Source: Warburgia ugandensis
Lineage: Eukaryota; Streptophyta; Magnoliopsida; Canellales; Canellaceae
Assembly (NCBI GenBank): GCA_035236585.1
Contig: CP141126.1
Coordinates: 68,921,414-68,985,413 of the forward strand
Direction: 5' to 3'
DNA length: 64,000 bases
Below, one piece after another: positions 24,691-35,778 of this stretch. A program made the position numbers and the translations under genes. The notes under the pieces are model-generated. The model made no database searches. It was given only the letters and a program-made list of their open reading frames with translations, and was not told where the DNA came from. The first letter of the stretch is position 1, and every line of letters starts with the position of its first letter.

Positions 24691-26865
24691 AAAGTTGAAG
24701 CTGTAGAAGTCAATAGGTGTAAACGAGAGGATGTATTATCAAATTAAGGTTGAGTATTAGAGTGCACAGTGAAAGCAACTTTTAGGTGTAGAGTAGATAA
24801 AAAAAGTGTGGCAATAAGTGGCATAGTGATATAGAGTTTGAAGTTGGGAATTATCTATTTTGACAATTTCATCAATTAAAGAAGTTATGAGATTCATAAT
24901 AAAAGGGAAGTTAAGGAATAAATAAATTCCTTAAACTCCTCTTGTAAAATCATTTAGTCAAAGAGGTAACTTAGAAATGAAATTTACGATGATATGAGAA
25001 GAACACGTCTAAAATTGTTCAAGGAATGACGTTGAAAGAATTTTTACAAAGATATTCCTATAAGGGGGAAGGATGTAATAACCCTAATTTTTTAATTCTA
25101 TTTCATGTGATTTTGTTAAATTCTAATTGGAATGAAATGTGAATTTAAGATTTTGAGAAATTGAAGCTTTAAAAGATATAAAATTGACTGTGGAGTCCTC
25201 ATTAATTGAAATGTGCCCAAGAAGAGATTTTTAGTGACATGAAGAATGCATAAATCTAAGATCAAATGAGAAGAATCAGAATGTTTAATAAGGGCATCAA
25301 AATTGATAATGACTCCCCTACTATATAATTTAACACCGTATAAAGATAGAAAATAGCTAACTTATGGCCAGTTGGTTTCATCCCTCCTCCCCTCTCTCTC
25401 TCCCTCTCTCTTCATGTTCTCTCTTAATCAAAATCAAATTCCATCACCATCACTTTGGTTTAGATATAGAGAAAAACCCAAATATATGATGACTCTTACA
25501 TGCAGACAAAATGAAACAGAGAAAAATCATGTTTTTCATAAAAATCTAGTAATTTTTTTTGAAAAATATCATCTAGAAGATAGACTGAAGAAAACTCACT
25601 TCAAGTCTACCATCTACATCAATGATCAAAGCGATTTGGAGAAAACAAGAAATCCAGTGACTATGTAAAAATCCAACCATTGTAAATTTTTTTGGCAAGT
25701 TTCTACTTTTTCTTCTTTTTTTTTGCCTAATCAATGACAAAACCCATTAAAAGAGAGTAGGAATCACAAGTAGGAGTCCTATCTACATATTCCCAAATTT
25801 CATAGTTTTTACTACATTTTACTATTGCAGACAATGATTGGAATCTAGTCGCCTTCTCAAACAAGGGTGACCTTTTGGAGACTGTTAAACAACAAAAAAC
25901 ACAAATTTAGTTCATTTTCACCTGATTATGCCTACACTAACGAAAGTCAATTTTGAGATCATTAGGCCATCCAAAATTATATCTAATCTTGATCCCTAAC
26001 TATTGATCGTCAATCTACAAATTCGATTATTAAAAATAAGATAGGTCTGAAATCTATGAAATGACAACCAATATTTTGAATCAATGAAAATCTATAATTA
26101 GAATGGCATATTGGAGATCTTATGATTGTTCAAAATTGATTTTGAGTAGATCAATGGTTGGCAAGTGGCCTCGCATACAATCTATGGTTGAAAAGCATGA
26201 TCGAACCATTGATTTGTGAACTGAACACTTGAATGCTCAAATCCACAAGATATAAGGTTGAATTAACATATTGAGAGTACTCTAACACCAATTTGTTGTC
26301 GATAATGTCAATCATCAAATCAAAATTCCTTAATTCTTAGATATGTATGATCTATAAGTGAGATGATGAACTGGGCATCATCTAACCACTAGATTTGGAA
26401 ATTTAATTTGAAAATCTATTATATGAATATTACTTAGTGAAATTATGTTTATTTTTCTCAGATCTATGATCAATGACTGTTAGATGCCTACATTGGTGAA
26501 TCTTGATCATTGATCAACAATCGAATTGGGTATTTATTGGTAATTGGTTTTATTTAAATGCATGTTATAGATGGATTCTAGATGAGTTGATAAATGACAT
26601 GTGTAATGAATTGAAATGCATCACTATCTATGAACTAATGATGCAAATAATTCTTGTAATGATGATATGGTGCATGGATACTATTAGAGATTTATGGTTG
26701 CAATGCTAAAAAAGATTGAGTCTCTATTTATGTTGAGAATGTGTAATAATGATTTATCAATTGAATCACATTGCAAGCATTAAATGCATAATGTTAGAAA
26801 AAGTGACGTGCCTCTACCAAATTTGACATAGAATTATAGGATTCATTCCATTACTAACACTTGTA

Positions 26866-26900
<35 letters not shown>

Positions 26901-27430
26901 CATTTCTTGAATTTGATTTCTCATTTCGATTTGACGCATAACCATGATTTGTATTTCAACATGTGATTTATCTTCTTGCATGTAATCAAAGTTTGATTCA
27001 CAATTTCCACTTGTGAGTGGCTAATGAGGGCAGCTGATGAGGGTGGGTGCATGAGTCATTAGAAGGCTTCTAGGTGCTCAAGTTATGGTTGTGGTTGGCT
27101 GAGATGATTGTGAGATGTTTTACATGCATGATTTGATTTGTAACTTGGTTTTTGCATGGATTTGCCTATTGCTGAGGCGATACTCTAAGATTAACTTGGC
27201 ATGGATTTGTCTATTCATGAGCTAATATACTTTAAGATTAACTTAGTATAGATTTGTCTTCTTTGTAATATGATATGTTCTGAAATAATTTGCCACACAT
27301 TTGTCCATATTGAATTGAGATGTGATTTCAGCATCTTATTATGCATATTGATTGCATTGATCTTCTGTCACATGGATATATTATGATTTTTACTTGTATT
27401 TATGTTGTACACTAATATATATAGGAATAT
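24691..27430 (+). mobile_element. 3' end and LTR of another chromovirus-like element
   Basis: A polypurine tract 'taagggggaagga' (25,061-25,073) is followed directly by an LTR-like start TGTAATAACCC at 25,074, the arrangement seen in the Tekay-type elements of this window. The ~380 bp before it have no pol domain and may be the end of a non-autonomous internal region. The LTR-like DNA has a TATA-like 'ctatataat' at 25,321 followed by a CT tract (25,376-25,412), and runs at least to about 27,420. Its right end is unclear because another LTR begins there. Confidence 0.5.
26869..26898. repeat. (CA)n microsatellite
   Basis: About 15 uninterrupted CA units lie inside LTR-like DNA. Confidence 0.95.
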
Positions 27431-27439
27431 TACATGCAT

Positions 27440-29897
27440 ATCCCTATAGTTAAAAGCCCAAGAAATCACATAATCTAAGTTACAAATAAAAAAATGCATA
27501 AAATTACTGATTTGGCCCCTAAAAGAGCAATTTCACCTACCAAGCTACATCATTGGTTGTACATGCCAAAAATGATGTCCTGGAGGTTCAAAATGATCAT
27601 TGAGTGTCACCATCAAAGTCAGATAGATAAAAAACCTCATGCATAACTCCTACTTAAATGAGGGAAAAAAGGTTACAAATTCAAATCTATGCCCACTTGC
27701 ACACATTTCACCTCCTTGGGAAGCTTATTAGAGAAGTTCAAGTTACATACAATAGGAACATATACAATAAAATCCTCTTAGAAATAAAAGAATACTAGGA
27801 CCCACACGAAGACCTTTTACTTATTTTCTCTCTCCTACTCAACTAAAAGAAGAAGATCAACCAATGATTGGATGTCTTATCCATGCAAAGATGGTGAAGT
27901 ACATTTTCTCTACATGAATCATATGAAGAGATCTTTAAGGAACCAAAGCCATTCAATCCAATCCAATGAGGGAGAGAAAATAAAGTTTAAGGAAGATTTA
28001 CATGTCATAATGGATCCCATCCATTCAAGCTAGGGTAAGCATGATTTAAGAGCTAGGAATGAAGCATTGGAAAGATCAAAACTCTAGCCAGCTTTTCCAT
28101 GTTTGAAAAGTCAACCCAAAATCCTAAGGAAAGAAATATTTCAACCACCATTAACATTAAATGGTCATTTATCTTTACTATTCCAAAAACAAAAACACAC
28201 ACACACACACACACACATTGGAGAAGCAAGCTCGCATTCCATGTACTTTTTAATTTTATAACTCCTTAGATTACATCACCTACTTTCCATCTCCTCTACT
28301 GTCTGTGCCATTTCTTTCCACTCCCATTTATTCCTTACCTATTCATTAAGTAATTTCTTTCTTTTTCTATATCACCACTTTTATTTTCCACCCAAAACTC
28401 CACTTGAAAAAGACACCTCCCCGTTACCTACCACTTTATAATTTTGACCAAACTCAACAATTATTCTTCCCTTCTATTGTAAACTACCTCTTTCCTTTCC
28501 TTTATATTTCTTTCTTTGCCTACTTATTCCCTTTTCCTTCCCATGCTTGTTTCCTTTCCCATTCTTTTTCATTATCTTTATTTCCTCCTTCCACTTTCAT
28601 AGATTGAAAAAAATGCCTCCCCTATTGGAATCACTTTTTAATTCCATTCCACCTTCCTTCCTTGCTTCTTATGTTACTACTTTATTTGTCCTTTCTATTT
28701 CTTTCCTTTCCCCACTTATTCCTATCCTCCCTTAGCCTTTCCTCTTTCTATTTCTTTCCTTTTCCATCCTATTACCTTCCAAATTCATCCCAGAATTTCA
28801 TAAATGGAATTCACAGTGCCCCACTCTTTAAGTTACCTTTCTTCCATCCAATTTCCGCCACTCTTTCTTCCTTTCTTCTTTAGATATTATCCATCCATCC
28901 TTAGGGCTTCTACTCTTCATACCTTATATAAGATGTGAGAGAGAAGAAATTTTTTTATCTCTTACCTTTCCCTTGTACTTGAAAGCTGAAACTACGAGAA
29001 ATAAAGGGAGATAGATCACCTTTACCAAAGCTCCCACAAGATCAAAGTTCATCCTTTGGAGAAGAGGTAAGGAAGCCCTTACATCCTCACTTCCCTTTAT
29101 TTCTTTCTTTTCCCCATGTTCTTCTTCTCCCATTCTTCTTATTCCTTACATTAGCATTACACATCCAGCACCTCTCCTTATTCCACATGCACACTCCATC
29201 CATCTCCATCTTCTCTTTCACACCTAAGTCCTTCCGCCTTCTATCTTTTATTTTCTTTTTATTTGGGTTTTGGGAATAAAGGAAAAGGAAGAATACCTCT
29301 TAATGGTAGTCAAGGGATATTCTAATTCCTAAAGCATGGTTGACAATACTTTTGGTTGTGGCATATTTGGTTATGGAGATGAGAAAAGCTTGGTGGTAGA
29401 TTAGTGTACTGTGAGTTGAATGTAAGTGTATAGGAACTTGTTGAGTGACACAACAAGATGACTACAAACTAGATTTCAAGCTTAGAAAAGAAGAAGAGAA
29501 GGTGTAAAGAGCCTTATTGAGTGACACAATAAAGGACTTCTATAGCGACCACTTCAAGGTAGTTTCTTTATTTTCCTTGTCTTTCTTTATTGTAATCCTT
29601 GTAATTCAATCTTCATTAGAGAAAATGTTATTTTCCTTTTCACAGTTAGTTTGCTTTCTTTGCTTGCTTTATGTTTTAGTTAGTTTTCTAACTTTAGTTT
29701 ATTTGCTTACTTTGAATTAGTTGCGTAGATTAGTTGTTTACTTTAAAGGTTCTCCCTTTCTGTCCTTGTTTCATAGGTTAGAATAATGCAACTTATGTTT
29801 TAATTAACTCTCGTTTATTTAAGAGTCTTCATGAGATTGACCCATATTTGTCGATTCTATACTCCAATAGAATCGTGCATTTACAGTAATGCACATA
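27440..29897 (+). repeat. Athila/Tat-type LTR, + strand (probably solo or truncated)
   Basis: It shares blocks with the minus-strand LTR that is split across 33,845-62,070: 'tctcctactcaact' near 27,830, 'aggaatgaagcattgg' near 28,056, a TATA-like 'cttatataag' at about 28,922, 'agatcacc' about 90 bp later, and the end block 'gaatcgtgcatttac' near 29,873. The end resembles other Athila/Tat LTR ends here. The U3 part carries a long pyrimidine-rich tract (28,260-28,920) and an (AC)n run. I see no primer site directly after it, so it is probably not a full 5' LTR. The start is approximate. Confidence 0.55.
28194..28217. repeat. (AC)n microsatellite
   Basis: About 12 AC units lie in the U3 part of the + strand Athila/Tat-type LTR. 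Confidence 0.95.
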
Positions 29898-29934
29898 TAA
29901 TAATGTGTCACCTGCTTATGCCTTTATGAATTCA

Positions 29935-30561
29935 TCCTAGCTTGGAATTCCATTTGTATTTGGATTTATGTGGGTTGCTAAATGAGAATTTCAAACACCT
30001 AGACAAGCACACGCTTGTTGAGATATTGTCTTGTTTGCAACATTTTAGATTAGAGGAATTTGACTTCAAGGAAAAGTAGCTTGACGTAGAAAGAATGTTG
30101 GACGAGAACAGCAATAGCACGAGACTCTGGTGACAATGTAAGTATATGACTTCTAATTTACCTTTTTGGACATATATGTATATGCATTTATACCAACAGA
30201 TTGTGAGCTATGCCTAGCTAAATCCTAAAAAACATTACGTATATACTTTTGGCATTTCAAAAATTCTAAAATGTGTTTTATTAGGAAGAGATGAGACTTG
30301 GAGTTTTGTGAAAAATCTTTTCACATGAATCTTTTTTTTTTGTTTGCATTTCAAAAATAAAGAAAAGTTGTTTAAATGCCTACGTTGTCTTAAAGTGGTA
30401 TTGATTGTCATGCTAAACACTGATTGCAGACATCTAAATCAATGCTAGAAACTTGGTCAATTGAGATACATACAGGCATGGTAATTGGGAAAACAATAGA
30501 TCTCTATTCTCATGACAAAATAGTAGCCAACAAAGGGACTTACATGGATACAAAATACTGA
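29935..30561 (+). pseudogene. Exon-intron-exon-like patch, possible host gene fragment
   Basis: This is the only part of the window that looks like spliced host coding DNA. The first part, 29,945-30,137, has a coding texture, with stretches such as 'LDKHTLVEILSCLQHFRLEE', but is not fully open. It is followed by a strong donor GTAAGTAT at 30,138. A U-rich 292-bp intron-like stretch ends in 'ctgattgcag' at 30,429, with a branch-like 'ctaaac' just upstream. The next part, 30,430-30,561, is open for 43 codons ('SKSMLETWSIEIHTGMVIGK' and onward) and ends in TGA at 30,559. The reading frame is not continuous across the first part, so any gene here is broken or I have misplaced its borders. I do not recognise the family. 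Confidence 0.25.
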
Positions 30562-31620
30562 TTGTAGAGAAAATCCTTCATCCAAAAGGTCCCAAAAACT
30601 TAGGAACACATAGAAAGCTTTGAGCCTAGGTTCACCTACCTATCGTCTATAATTTGCAATGTTTCTCCCTTACTTTTTCCATGGTTTAGTTAGTGTTTTC
30701 GGACATTAGTTTTCACTGCCAACATACCTGACTCAGAGTTTGTTTTTTTCTTGTTCTTCCTCTCCTTCTCTCTTTCACTCTTCTCTCTTTCTTTCTTTCT
30801 TTTCTGCTTCCTTCTATTTTTCCTTCCCACTCATTCTTTCATTCTGTGCCTCTCTTTCTCTCTTTCCTTTCCTCTCTTTCTCTGCATTTTTCTTCCTTCC
30901 TATCTATAGCCCAAAACATTTTTATTATAGATATGTTGATGTTCAAAAGTAGGAGTTAATATGGTTAGCCATGTAGTCTTCTTCATCTAGCAATCATCTC
31001 CCATTTTCTCATAGAATTAGATGTATTTTTCTCCCTAAAATAGACCATATCTCCTCCTCCATCTCTACATTTCCTATCTAATTTTACTTGCTAAGCCATG
31101 TTTTAGTTTTAGCCATCCATCTTCCTTAATGATTGAAATGTTCTCACTATCTCAACCCTTCATTCTTTCTTTGGTTGTTCATCTAAGCCATTGATCTATG
31201 ACATTTTCTACTTGATCAACTTCTCTTAACCATACCATGTCATTGGTTAGGATCATTCTTAATCCTTCAAAATCTAAACATTCATTTAAATACCAAATTT
31301 GTTAAAAAAAAATTAATTGTTGAATTGTGACTTGAACTCTAGTATAACAGTTGATAGACTTAAAACAAAACCATCTAAGGAAACTTAATTTTATTGATAA
31401 TACTCAAAAAATAATACATTTATATCATACAAAAGTTCATGCCAATACACAAAGGCTCTGCTGAAAACCCCTAATGAATTATTGATAGGTTGCAAGTGTG
31501 ATTTAAATGAATTAAAATCTTGGGTAGTGTTTCACTCATTCTCTTCTACCTCATCAAAATAAAGGTGATAAAATAGAAAGAAAACTAGAGAGGGCATTTT
31601 CATTTGATATCCTAAACACT
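30562..31620. other. Unassigned DNA with a pyrimidine-rich tract
   Basis: A CT-rich stretch lies at 30,735-30,905 and gives a serine/phenylalanine-rich open frame that is compositional, not a gene. The rest is AT-rich with no feature I can name. Confidence 0.35.
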
Positions 31621-31649
31621 CCAATGATTATCTTCATTTGAATGATTAG

Positions 31650-31880
31650 GTAGAGATTGAGTCAAAAGATGTCACTTTTCTTAAAGATGTTTTTCCTAGT
31701 AAAAAGAATCCTAAGATAGATTTGGCTTTCCATGAGATGCTTATCGAAAGGGGGAGTCAACTAGCCATTCCTAAGTAATGGGAGTCCTCATGCGACATAA
31801 ATAGAAACTAGGAGTCCACAACTTACTGTTGAACCTAGTGGGAGTAATCAACAATAGATGGTGACTTACCAGTACCTGCA
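31650..31880 (+). pseudogene. Possible Ty1/Copia pol scrap
   Basis: The translation contains 'EIESKDVTFLKDVFPSKKN', which resembles the 'SRDVxFLE' block between integrase and RT in plant Copia elements. Shortly after it comes 'SPQLTVEPSGSN', like the low-complexity linker that follows. There are no other Copia domains nearby. This is a small, broken remnant. Confidence 0.4.
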
Positions 31881-31974
31881 CTCATTAAGAGAGGAAAAAT
31901 ATGTTACGAGACAACAATGTTCTATGGTAATAACGATGAGGCATTTACCTATATTTTGATAAATGAAGATAAAT

Positions 31975-33843
31975 TGTAATGAACCAGGTTTTTAAAACAT
32001 AATTTGTCATTCTAAATTCATTTAGAAAGGTGGGATCCCTATCTGAAAATTTCTTTTGTAAAACAAATTATGTGGAAGATTTATTTCAATAAAATTTTTC
32101 CAAGATACTCGAGTGATCACCATTCAAAACCCTATGTTAACAAATACTAGAGTCGCATATGAATCCATTAATTTCCATTTCTTTTCAATTGTAATATAAA
32201 GTTTAGTAAAACATAGTCTCTCAATTTGGCTTGAATACATTCATAGTTAAGAAAATAAATATTAGAAAAGCAAACTTCAAATTGTCATGTCTCACTTTTC
32301 TACTTCATTTCTTATCTTTAGAGTCCTTTATTACTTGGAATGTTTTTGTGGGTTGAATATATGGCTATACCTAGTAGATAGAAACAAAACTACAAAGTTG
32401 AAATCTATGGTATTACAGCATGCATTGGACACGTGCACACTCATATGATTTGAAAACATATTTTCAACAACGGCTAGCTTCTTAGTAATCGTACCATGCA
32501 ATGAATCATAATCATTCAATAGCATTCACACATGACACACACACACACACATCTATCTACAACATAATTTCCAATCTTATTGGCAAAGTCTGCCAAATGG
32601 TCATGAATACTCATCTAGTGATTGATCAAAGTTTCATCTTTTGAACCATCATCTTGTTCTCTAGGAGCATAAAAGAAAAACACATGGGATTAGACTATGC
32701 TCATAGATAGTTTGTCCAAACCATGTGGTTTCCAATACTTGAGAGAGACTTCCTATTGCATCCATCATTAAACTTATGACTAAACATCAAAAGGGTGATG
32801 TGATCAGCACAATCAGAATTTTCACTCATTGGACATTGGTTAACTACCACCTCTTATGACTGGAGGCTAGGGGGCCATCTCATACAACATCCTAGCGTAG
32901 CCTTTACCATGCTTGATCATCAATTAGCATGTCTGAAACATGAAATTTGGGTACTACTATACCCTATACATTTTACAAAATCTCAAACAAAACTCAGCAT
33001 GCAAATCAAAACATAGATCACATAGTGTCTCTTTTTCAAGCCACAAGTAAACATCAAAACATGAATTAATTAATAGCTTTTTTTCAAGGTAAAATCATGT
33101 ATTGATGCACTATTTTGAAAACTTATTCAAAATGTCAAATTGAAGGTACAATTTCATGCCAAAACCGAACATGCTTAGGATCAATACAAAGTCTGAAACT
33201 CACCATTTTCTAGGTATGACAACATGCTAAAAACCAACTTATTTTGGGTTTTAGGAAACTATGATTTACATGGCTTAACAACATGTTAATAATCAACTTA
33301 TTAATGACTAACTTTGGGATTGTAAAAATGTGATTTATAGATATAATTTACAACTCAAAAATTGTCATTTTTAGGATGTCCAATTAGGATAATATTAGCA
33401 TGCTAAAAACCATCAAATCATGTGAATATGTTGAGAGATCAATATTGGCAATTACATGCATCTAGAAATCATTAATTACCAAACTTTAAGTTGAGTAAAA
33501 ATTTAGACATGAAAGAGAAGCATATTAATATACATACATAGTAAATACTAAACCTCACTTAGATCCATAGAAAACACATTAATTACATAGTCAATACAAC
33601 ATGCTAAACCATTTTCTCATGCACTACATTAAAGACTCAAAAACCATCTTTTGTATGGTAATCTTCTAGCCAAATTCAAACATGATAAAGGCATAACATC
33701 TTGCTAGAAATCAAACCCATGAAAGCAATAATAGGTATGCTTAAAGAAACAATCATGAGACACTCAATGATCCAGCTAAAATTAAAATTTGCATGGCTTA
33801 GCAATCAAACTAAAACTAAAATAATAGGCATAGAATCATTGAT
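31975..33843 (-). repeat. Minus-strand chromovirus LTR, old (outer shell, left side)
   Basis: Its first 300 bp align with 63,695-64,000 (shared blocks 'gtaaaacaaat(t/c)atgtgg' and 'tttcaataaaat') at roughly 70-75% identity by eye. Both are in the same orientation, with the LTR end on the left. A short (AC)n run lies at 32,534-32,551. It stops where the minus-strand Athila/Tat-type LTR begins. It may be the 3' LTR partner of the element at 62,070-64,000, or a separate family member. Confidence 0.5.
32534..32551. repeat. (AC)n microsatellite
   Basis: About 9 AC units lie within the old minus-strand LTR. Confidence 0.9.
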
Positions 33844-33844
33844 G

Positions 33845-35778
33845 TGATTTAATAATTTACTACAAGTGCACGGTTCTATTGAAGTATAGACTAGCAAATA
33901 CAGGTTGATCCCACTATTTCATTAGTTGATTGAGTACAATAAATTGTTGCATAAGCAAAGAAGAACATCAGCAACCAAGTAAAGGAAACCAAGTAAAAGA
34001 TCTTCAATTGGGGCTTGAATTCCATTGTAGGACTCTCTTGTTGTGCCACTCAATAGGTGCTTGTAAGCTTCTCTTCAACTCATATTACACTACTTTACCA
34101 CCAAGCTTTTCTCATCTCCTTAACAAGACATGGCATAACCCAAAGTCAAATCCTTTCCAATGATCCTTAGGAATGAAGTGCCAGGGCAGCCAAGAAAATA
34201 GGCACCTAACACCTTTCTTAAAAGATCACCACCCATAGAAAGAAGCAAAAGAAGAGATGGAATGGAAGTGTAAAATAAATCTTTGCATATCCTTAGCTAG
34301 ATACTCTTAGAAAAGAGGGCAGCTTTTAAGGAGAGAGGGAAGAGAGGATAAGACGTCATTCATTCTTAAGTTAGGGACAATGATATAGGAGACTTCCTAC
34401 CTTAAGAATGAAATAAAAGTAAAGAAAAATAAAGGAGTGACAATGGTCCTTGGCTTGGGACTCACCAAATTCAAGCCTTAGGAGAATGTGAAAGGAGATA
34501 TGTACTTTATCATGGAAGTAGTCCTACTCTCCAACATGAGGCCTTTGACTAAGAATTTGTGTGGCTTTATAGAAGGACATGGATTCCTCTCAACCATGAA
34601 TCTAGGAGTGGAAAGATTCCTTGCTTCCATAGAAGGGCACAAGGCTTTTTTCCTTCTCTTACTAAGCCCAAATCCCATAAAAAGAAGCTAAGAAAAATGC
34701 TTATGCATGTAGTGCAAAGAGTGATTGAAAGATAAAAGAGTGTGTGGAAGTGAGAAGGTGGGGGTGGGGGGGGGTGTGTGTGTGTGACGGTTACGAAGGT
34801 GGGGTGTGGGATGATGGAATGTGGAATGTGTGTAATGAAGTAGGGTGATGAGAGTGTGCTATGTTGCATGGAACTTAAGTGGTAGGGAAGATGGGAGCAC
34901 CAAAAGTTAGGGGTGGAAGTAAGGTGATAGGTATGTGCCATGCATTCAAGGTGGTGGAATGTGGAAGATTAAATAGAAAGACAAGGTGAGCATGCTTTTC
35001 TATGTGACCCTAAGATGGATGCATGTAATCCTATGGTAAATGAATGATGCATGCTATGGCCTAAAGAGGAAAAACACAAAGCAAGATGTTTAGGCATCTA
35101 ACTCTAATAGAAGAAGGGAAAAGTGCTATAGAGATGAGATGCAATCTTAGAAAAACATAGTAGAAGCAGGGTTTAATGTGTGTGACTCTAAAGTGGATGG
35201 ATGATGTATGCAATGCAAGGGTGAATGAACAATAAAAAAAACTATGCATGAAAGTAAAAACATAAAAGATGGAAATAAACATGCAAGTGCAAGATGGTGG
35301 AACACAAAAAAGATGCATGCAAAATCTAAGCATAAAATGGATACTTGCTTGTAGTCCTAAATGAATGCATGAAGTTGTAGGAAAAAGAAAACAAGAATGA
35401 AAATAGGAGGGAAATGGGTTTGGTTGCGAACCTTTACCTTTACTCCAAGGTTTGGATGCTTTGGATCTTGGGTGTGTGGATGAGGGTGATCTTCCTCCCT
35501 CTGTTTCTCCAAGAATGCAGCTTTATGACCTAGGCAAAGTTGAAAGATGGGACTCCTTGTACTTCATCCCCTATATATAGAATTTTAGAGCAAAATCCTT
35601 AGGGAATGAAGGGTTGAGATCATATGAGTTAAATAAAGGATAGATGGTGGGAATTTAAGCAAGGAAAAGAGGTTAGAATGAGGGGTGGCGGCAGCATGGA
35701 ATCCATGGGGGATGGAGATGGGTGGGAAGATGATAAGGTGGAAATGTAAAGAAGATATAGGAGATTAGGAAGGAGGAT
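33845..35778 (-). repeat. Minus-strand Athila/Tat-type LTR, piece 1 of 3
   Basis: Read on the minus strand this is the 3' part of an LTR related to 27,440-29,897. It has the end block 'gaaccgtgcacttgtag' at about 33,860 and a TATA-like 'ctatatatag' at 35,570-35,579. A GT-rich simple repeat lies at 34,757-34,786. The LTR is interrupted at 35,778 by a Tekay-family insertion flanked by 'aggat' (35,774-35,778 and 51,296-51,300), and continues at 51,301. Confidence 0.65.
34757..34786. repeat. G/GT-rich simple repeat
   Basis: A 'gtggggg' run passes into five GT units. On the minus strand this is the CA/CCCC-rich part of the LTR's pyrimidine-rich region. Confidence 0.85.

Noticed and set aside
26869-26898. 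CA repeat as Z-DNA regulatory element
   Set aside because: An ordinary microsatellite; nothing in the context suggests function.
28404-28883. Serine/phenylalanine-rich frames
   Set aside because: Same CT-rich composition effect inside an Athila/Tat-type LTR.
30740-30952. 70-codon Ser/Phe-rich frame
   Set aside because: It lies in a CT-rich simple tract, with no start context or homology I recognise.
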